Positions 58,926 through 64,000 of a stretch of 64,000 bases of DNA are shown here, one piece after another. The DNA lies in NCBI GenBank assembly GCA_016169945.1, contig JADLSH010000140.1, positions 248,001-312,000 on the forward strand. The letters run 5' to 3'. This DNA comes from Trachythela sp. YZ-2020. Its lineage: Eukaryota > Cnidaria > Anthozoa > Malacalcyonacea > Clavulariidae. Under the pieces are notes generated by a model. It made no database searches and was not told the origin of the DNA. It was given only the letters and a program-made list of their open reading frames with translations. A program made the position numbers and the translations under genes. Within the stretch, counting starts at the first letter, position 1. Every line of letters begins with the position of its first letter.

Positions 58926-59518
58926 ATCGTCCATTAGATTAGTTCCTCCAACAGCTAAACAACTCCCCCTGTTGCTGGACAGACTAACAGATATTCTTGT
59001 TGTATTCTTCACCAAACTCGCCAAGTTTCTTATATACATAAGTATGACTTGTTATTCTTAGAGGACTTAGTCTAGCTAGTGTATTCTAAAAGGATATAAA
59101 TAGGCAAGTGTCAATAGAATTGCTATTTTTAGATTACATATTATGTATTGTCATCATATACCAAATATGATGGTACAAGAATATACAATATCTACTTTAT
59201 ATTCAATCCATTGAGTGGCAGCACTGTCCCATCTGGCCCGTAATCTCACTATTTTTTCTGGCACTTTGTGGGACGGGGCATATTTAAAAGGTTCCCTTTT
59301 ATAATTTTCTGTAATATTATATAATCACATTACCATGCATGTGAAAAGAGACAATGGGGCAGGGGCTTACTCACTTATTAGATGGGACATATTAGAAAAG
59401 GGTGCTTAATACATTTTTTCATCTAGAGGGGGGGAGAGTATTAGAGAGGGGCTTATTGGGGGGGTTTATTGAGGAGTGGCTCATTAGAGATTTTACGGTA
59501 ACAACAAAGAGTGCAATG
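58926..59518. repeat. Long segmental duplication, copy 2 (second part)
   Basis: Matches 12755-13598 without the 231-bp MITE. It is rich in G runs and ggggcttattagag-type motifs near 59430-59490. No gene. Confidence 0.75.
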
Positions 59519-60519
59519 CTACTTAATCCCCAATGGCCCATAATGTAATACTCTACCTACCATCCAATTAGAGTGATAAATAAATATTGTCACTAGTAGC
59601 TGCACAGCAGTCATGTATCTTGATCGATTTTTCAAACATATAGCAGCTGCCATTGCTATTGCAGCAAAATGAAGCTTCTCTTTGGTTGCTTTACTGCATA
59701 TGTTAATGCTTGCAGCAGATATAACTGAATGAAGAAGTGGTGCTCTCTCTTTGATCTCATTCCATACCTTTTCCATTGAAAATAACATCATGCTTTTCTT
59801 GTCAGTTGTCCTAAGGCAAGATGGATTCTTTCTTGAACAAAGGCCAGTAGTCTCTCTTTCAATGTCCTTAAGCATCAAGTCAGTCAGGTTGCTTTTAATA
59901 GACGGGTTTTTCCAGGCAGCATTGGCAATTTGTTTATATGTGCCTCTCAAAAGCATTTTCCCGAGCGATTCCAAGTCAGTTGGGAGCTTTCGCTCGGCAT
60001 TTCGCGATGGTCAGTTGACTTTAATTGTAACATCAACATATTGATTTGATTGCTCTAGGTTTGTTGCGTCATCATCCGTCGCGATCGTTCTCTGTGGATT
60101 CTGCGCACGCAGTGGAGAAATTGGCACCTCAAATGGCTGTGAACTTCGCTGTATATTTTCCCGTACTGGAGTTGAAATTGTAGGCAGTGGACGCTGTTTC
60201 GTTGGTGTTGTGAACGACGAGAGCTCGCTGTCCAGGCTGTCCTCACCGTGTCTCTTCGTGGCTGATGAACTACTCGTTTATTTGGAATTGTATGATTTTT
60301 GAATCGCGCTTTCGATATCTGATAGTTTATCAATCAGTCCTTTGCGTTTTCTTAGCTGAGAAAGACACTGTTTACATATAAAGCTGCTCGAATTCTTCAC
60401 AATAAAAGGGAGATTCTTTAACGCCTCTAATACATTAAATTTTCCTTTACCTTCGACAAGATATCTCTCCTCGTGTTTAACAATATCTCGTGAACATTAT
60501 ACACATGAATAATGCATAC
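59519..60519 (-). pseudogene. Decayed N-terminal part of a DUF6589-type transposase, copy 2
   Basis: Paralogue of 13599-14559. ATG at about 60508. The frame is continuous apart from three stop codons: TAA between the two Cys of the first CxxC, TAA after IQKSYNSK, and TGA where WPSRN has Trp. Unlike copy 1 it keeps the second Cys, the RGTYKQIANAAW junction, and the KNPSCLRTTDK segment. Ends, like copy 1, in GIK plus stop at 59519 beyond a likely splice donor (gtaggt). No TIRs or helicase nearby. Confidence 0.8.
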
Positions 60520-61140
60520 AGAAACGATATATTCTAATACCATAATCAACTATAAAGTATGTAAAATTTGGATTTGCATTGCAATTCGCAATTTTCGCGC
60601 CAATTTTCCTGAAGCCTGCGAACAGCCTGGTTTTCAAACGTTCACGCGATATCCAATCAGATTTTATCTAAGTTTGGATTTAACAACGAGGCAATAATGG
60701 TCTAGTACTCAAATTCAGGTACACGACGGAAGTCAGAACAAGAATGTTATCACTAATTCGCAAACGGATATAATATACGTCTGCGGCGCAGGCTACAAAT
60801 TGACACGCTTGACGTTATATACCGCGCTTTGCCTATTTTCATCGAAATATGATTGGCAGTAGAGTCATTCGACTGGCTGAGCAAATTGCATACGTATTGC
60901 ACGTGTCTGGACATACTTTGAACTTTGATCAGAAATATTTTCTTGTAATTTTGGTGGGTGTTGATAGGCTTTTCCCACTTGTTGTACAGTAAAACAAACC
61001 TCAATTTAATGTGTTGTCTCATTAACTTAAATTTATACTTGGTGATCTATAAATTGGCTTTATATAAAGTTTTGAAGCACTGTTATCATTTGTATTTCAG
61101 GCCTGATTTCCATTTGGTAGTAGCTAACTGTTATCACTAA
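60520..61140. other. Upstream region of the decayed transposase, non-coding
   Basis: Direct counterpart of 14560-15190. The plus frame open in copy 1 (14554-14904) is broken here, so it is not a gene. Nothing else is recognised. Confidence 0.55.
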
Positions 61141-61640
61141 GTCATGTTCGAAAATGAGAAATAGTGTGGATCTGTCTTTTCTTTTGTGTGCTCTATGTAA
61201 ACCAGTTTTTCCTCTACCTAGTAGATATATGTCCACACTCTGTTACATTGGCCATCTTGATATGTTGACAGTTACAACTAAGTAGACACCAGCCATTAGG
61301 TAACTTTGAGTATGAAAGCTGAAGAAATGAGAAATATCTGTGTAAGAAAATCGGCATATCAAACTTCACCGAGCAGTTCACATATAGACAGGAACGGACT
61401 GGCTACCTCAGATGGGTCTGGGCTAGAGGGGAGCCCTGTACTTTTTGAGTCGTTTGTAAAAGCCCATTTCAAGGGGCCCAAAGGGGCCTTACAAGCAGGT
61501 GCCCACTGGGCTTTTCCCAATGCACTCTGGTGCTATAGTGATGTTTGCAAAAAAATTGGCCCTCTAACAACAAATTTGTTTTGCTTTAACGTAAAGACAT
61601 TAATATCCACAACTCCTTAGATTATTGTCCAATACCCTCA
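61141..61640. other. Copy-specific 500-bp block with an unrecognised ORF
   Basis: Absent from copy 1 (near 15195-15225). A plus frame of 104 codons (61306-61620) has ordinary composition and a GC-richer middle but no domain known to me; no splice context. It may be part of an inserted element whose ends I could not define. Confidence 0.4.
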
Positions 61641-64000
61641 ACCTTATATATTAATTAGTCCATCTCAGAGATACCAAATCTTAAGTAATTTTTAAAATGT
61701 ATCTGTCCGGCTGTCCGTTTAGATTCATCATACAATATACATGATGTACACATTTCTTTGACATTTCTTCCTACAATTAAAGATCATAACATTTAAATAC
61801 TTGTTAGAATGTATTTATCATCAATGCAACTACCTCATGAATATCAATCTCAATTTTGAATATTTTTGAAAAACAATAGTGTAGTAAAACAGTTAATATA
61901 TTGTATTACATATGCGTTATTTACTGTCAGTAAACCAGTCCAAATAGAAAATATCCTTTGTGATGGTTGTAACGCAATTATATTAATGCAATTATATGCA
62001 ACAGAGTAGAAATATAATATTCACACAACATTGACAACAACACTTTTAATATTAATATAAATGTTGTCTGTTGAAATATCATGCAGATGGGGAACTTTCA
62101 TGTCTATAATGTTGGTGGGTTGGTTTTGTAAACAATATTGTATCTACTCCTGCGCTTTAATATTAAAATTAGATTGAATTCATGTTAAATTTTTATATAT
62201 CAAATAATTTATAACTGGTATAGAAAATAATATGCATTGTTACTAGTAAAATTTTAATTACCTTAGCTTGGGAATAAAAAGAAAATGCCTGTACGTTTAT
62301 AATCGTTTATAATTTACTTCTGTATTGACGTTGTCACTGCGACAGCGCCAACCGAAGAATCAACGACTCGCTCCGGCGAATTGATAATATGTATTAATAT
62401 GTGCAAAAACCGCAATGCATCACGGTATATCGAAGATACCTCCACTGGGTCATCATGTATAACTATGGAATCTGTACTAAGTATCACTCCGTGGTATTGC
62501 AGCGTCAAGCTTATTTACTCTAAATATCACCTGTTCACCATTTGCCTCCTTAAGAATTGCGCACTTCTTCTCAATTCGATATATCAACCAATCATTCAAT
62601 GATTCAATCAATCAATCAATCACAACCTCGTTTCTATACATTTGTCTATAATAATATTTTCCACCATATGGGAAACAAATATTGAAGTTGGTCTTATGCA
62701 AAACAGGTTCAATCAGATTAAAAACTTCATTCTCCCCTTTGATGAGTCACGAATCCGAACAAGAATATGCACTTATCTATTTACCAAATTCGCCATAATT
62801 TACCATATTACATAATCACACACAAATACAAAATTTATAGGCGGGAATCCGCAGCAGCAGCGTAAGCCAATTACTGCTGGACCAATTGGCAATTGATATG
62901 AGAATATTGAATTAGAACTACAATTATTGTCAGTGAGCGATAACACACTAAACAAAGCTGTATATTTCGCTACGTACATGCAGCACGATAATGACACAGT
63001 GAGACTATATGGACGTAGTTATACTTTAGAAAAAATGATTTATAACTACGATGATCATCAATATTAGAACGTGAATTCGGAGACGCAATATTGAACATAA
63101 TTGACTTATAATGAAGAACGATTGTGCGTTGGTAAATTCAATTCAAATCCGAGCTAGATGGCTCCACATTCGAATTATTCTTGTCATGAAGGACTTTTGA
63201 TACCTTACAGTTCTGCATTTCGGATCGAGAAACTTAGGGCTGTTATCTGTGGAGCATCTAGCATGTCAGGCGATGCGTATTGTTTGACGTAAGAAGGCTG
63301 AAAGTTAACTATTATTCGTGAGTTACTTTACAAAGAGCATCATGTCTAGGTATTCTGCATGCCAATATCAGATATGTAAAAGACCGATAGTTTCAAATCT
63401 GGTGGTAGAGTCAACAATACATACATGCCTTTCTTATTGATTATCATCGTATAATAATCACGTTTGTGAGTTGTGTGGAAATAGATAGGTTTGACGGAAT
63501 TCTTCGCTCAGAACATATTATTAATTTCGGCAACTTCAGTACTGATCTCAGTTCCGATGTTTTCTGAAGCGAGTTGTCAATCAATTGTGCATAAAATGAC
63601 TATATATACAACGAATATCTGGGGGTTAAACAGTAGTTTTCAGTTCAAATAATACAATGAGAGTCTATATTAAACGAAATGTCAATATTTTTCTTGATTT
63701 CACTTTCTATTCTAGAGTTCGCGCAAGTATTCACCGCCTACGATGGCCACGACCTTGGCCAATACACTGTAGTCAGAGCAAAAGCCTTGCACCTCTGAAA
63801 TCCTAGCTGGCTTAAATTCGCGCTGTGGTTTTATAGTCGCGTAGAAAGATGGAAGCAACGCAAAAGGTTTTCTCCGATCCAGTTACTCTGGATTCTCTCA
63901 CATGAAAATTTTGCTTATACTGGGTAAGTGTCTAAGAGAGTTGTTTAGCAAAAATAGGTTAGGAAGTAATATCAAACTATATAGAAAAACAAGGTACTTA
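61641..64000. repeat. Segmental duplication copy 2 (third part) with LRR-intron unit copy 3
   Basis: 61641-62179 matches 15226-15284 and 15936-16934 without the LINE fragment; 62180-64000 matches block B. The last bases, aaggtactta, equal the start of the minus-strand donor gtaagtacc that follows the alpha exons at 18737 and 33277. An LRR exon should therefore begin within a few bases beyond the window end. Confidence 0.82.

Noticed and set aside
62314..62508. Possible exon in block B (conserved in three copies)
   Set aside because: The copy at 31.6 kb has an in-frame stop and the copies differ without codon pattern. Conservation is explained by recent duplication.

Overview
This is a eukaryotic, almost certainly metazoan, AT-rich window with no prokaryotic organisation. 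The evidence is intron-split coding pieces with GT/AG sites, several non-LTR retrotransposons, many inverted-repeat DNA transposons and MITEs, and 72-nt leucine-rich-repeat (LRR) exons. The transposable-element mix (L2/CR1-type LINEs, DUF6589-like transposase plus RecQ helicase, TTAA and hAT MITEs) suits a marine invertebrate. A cnidarian is my best guess, but the sequence alone does not settle it. No rRNA, tRNA or CRISPR array was recognised.

Host gene. The only host coding sequence I can support is a set of 72-nt phase-2 LRR exons on the minus strand: three intact (18737-18808, 33277-33348, 36814-36885), five decayed (near 21.0, 21.3, 37.2, 37.5 and 39.3 kb), and a splice donor at the last bases of the window that implies one more exon just outside. 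The rest behaves like intron or intergenic DNA of this LRR locus, duplicated as exon-plus-intron units. Long direct duplications run through it: 1-5480 with 28743-31350; 10310-18736 with 53594-64000; 31440-33276 with 16935-18736 and 62180-64000; 21180-26428 with 39135-53100. The copies differ mainly by inserted mobile elements, so several elements can be delimited against an empty site inside the same window.

Mobile elements by region. 1-9 kb: a fold-back element, a hAT-type MITE, a 315-bp CAA tract, a palindromic MITE and a 5'-truncated L2-like LINE. 10-19 kb: a decayed DUF6589-type transposase 5' part, a small TTA-flanked MITE and a LINE 3' fragment. 21-24 kb: a TTAA-flanked MITE and a TAA-flanked 1.5-kb element. 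26.4-28.3 kb: a 1.88-kb inverted-repeat element with a 6-bp target duplication and AG...CT ends, resembling a deleted Polinton/Maverick-type element. 34.5-35.7 kb: a LINE fragment with compound microsatellite. 39.9-42.4 kb: two TTAA elements side by side. 43.3-50.9 kb: a 7,595-bp DNA transposon with perfect 138-bp terminal inverted repeats and a 9-bp target duplication, carrying a decayed six-exon transposase and, convergent to it, an uninterrupted 650-codon RecQ-family helicase. 51.1 kb: a TA-flanked MITE. 56-58.9 kb: a CR1-like LINE with endonuclease and reverse transcriptase broken by one stop and two frameshifts. 59.5-60.5 kb: a second decayed transposase 5' part.

The most interesting items are the helicase-bearing transposon (fresh termini and open helicase frame, but dead transposase), the Polinton-like inverted element with two convergent copies of a promoter/5'UTR-intron/ATG cassette, and the LRR exon amplification.
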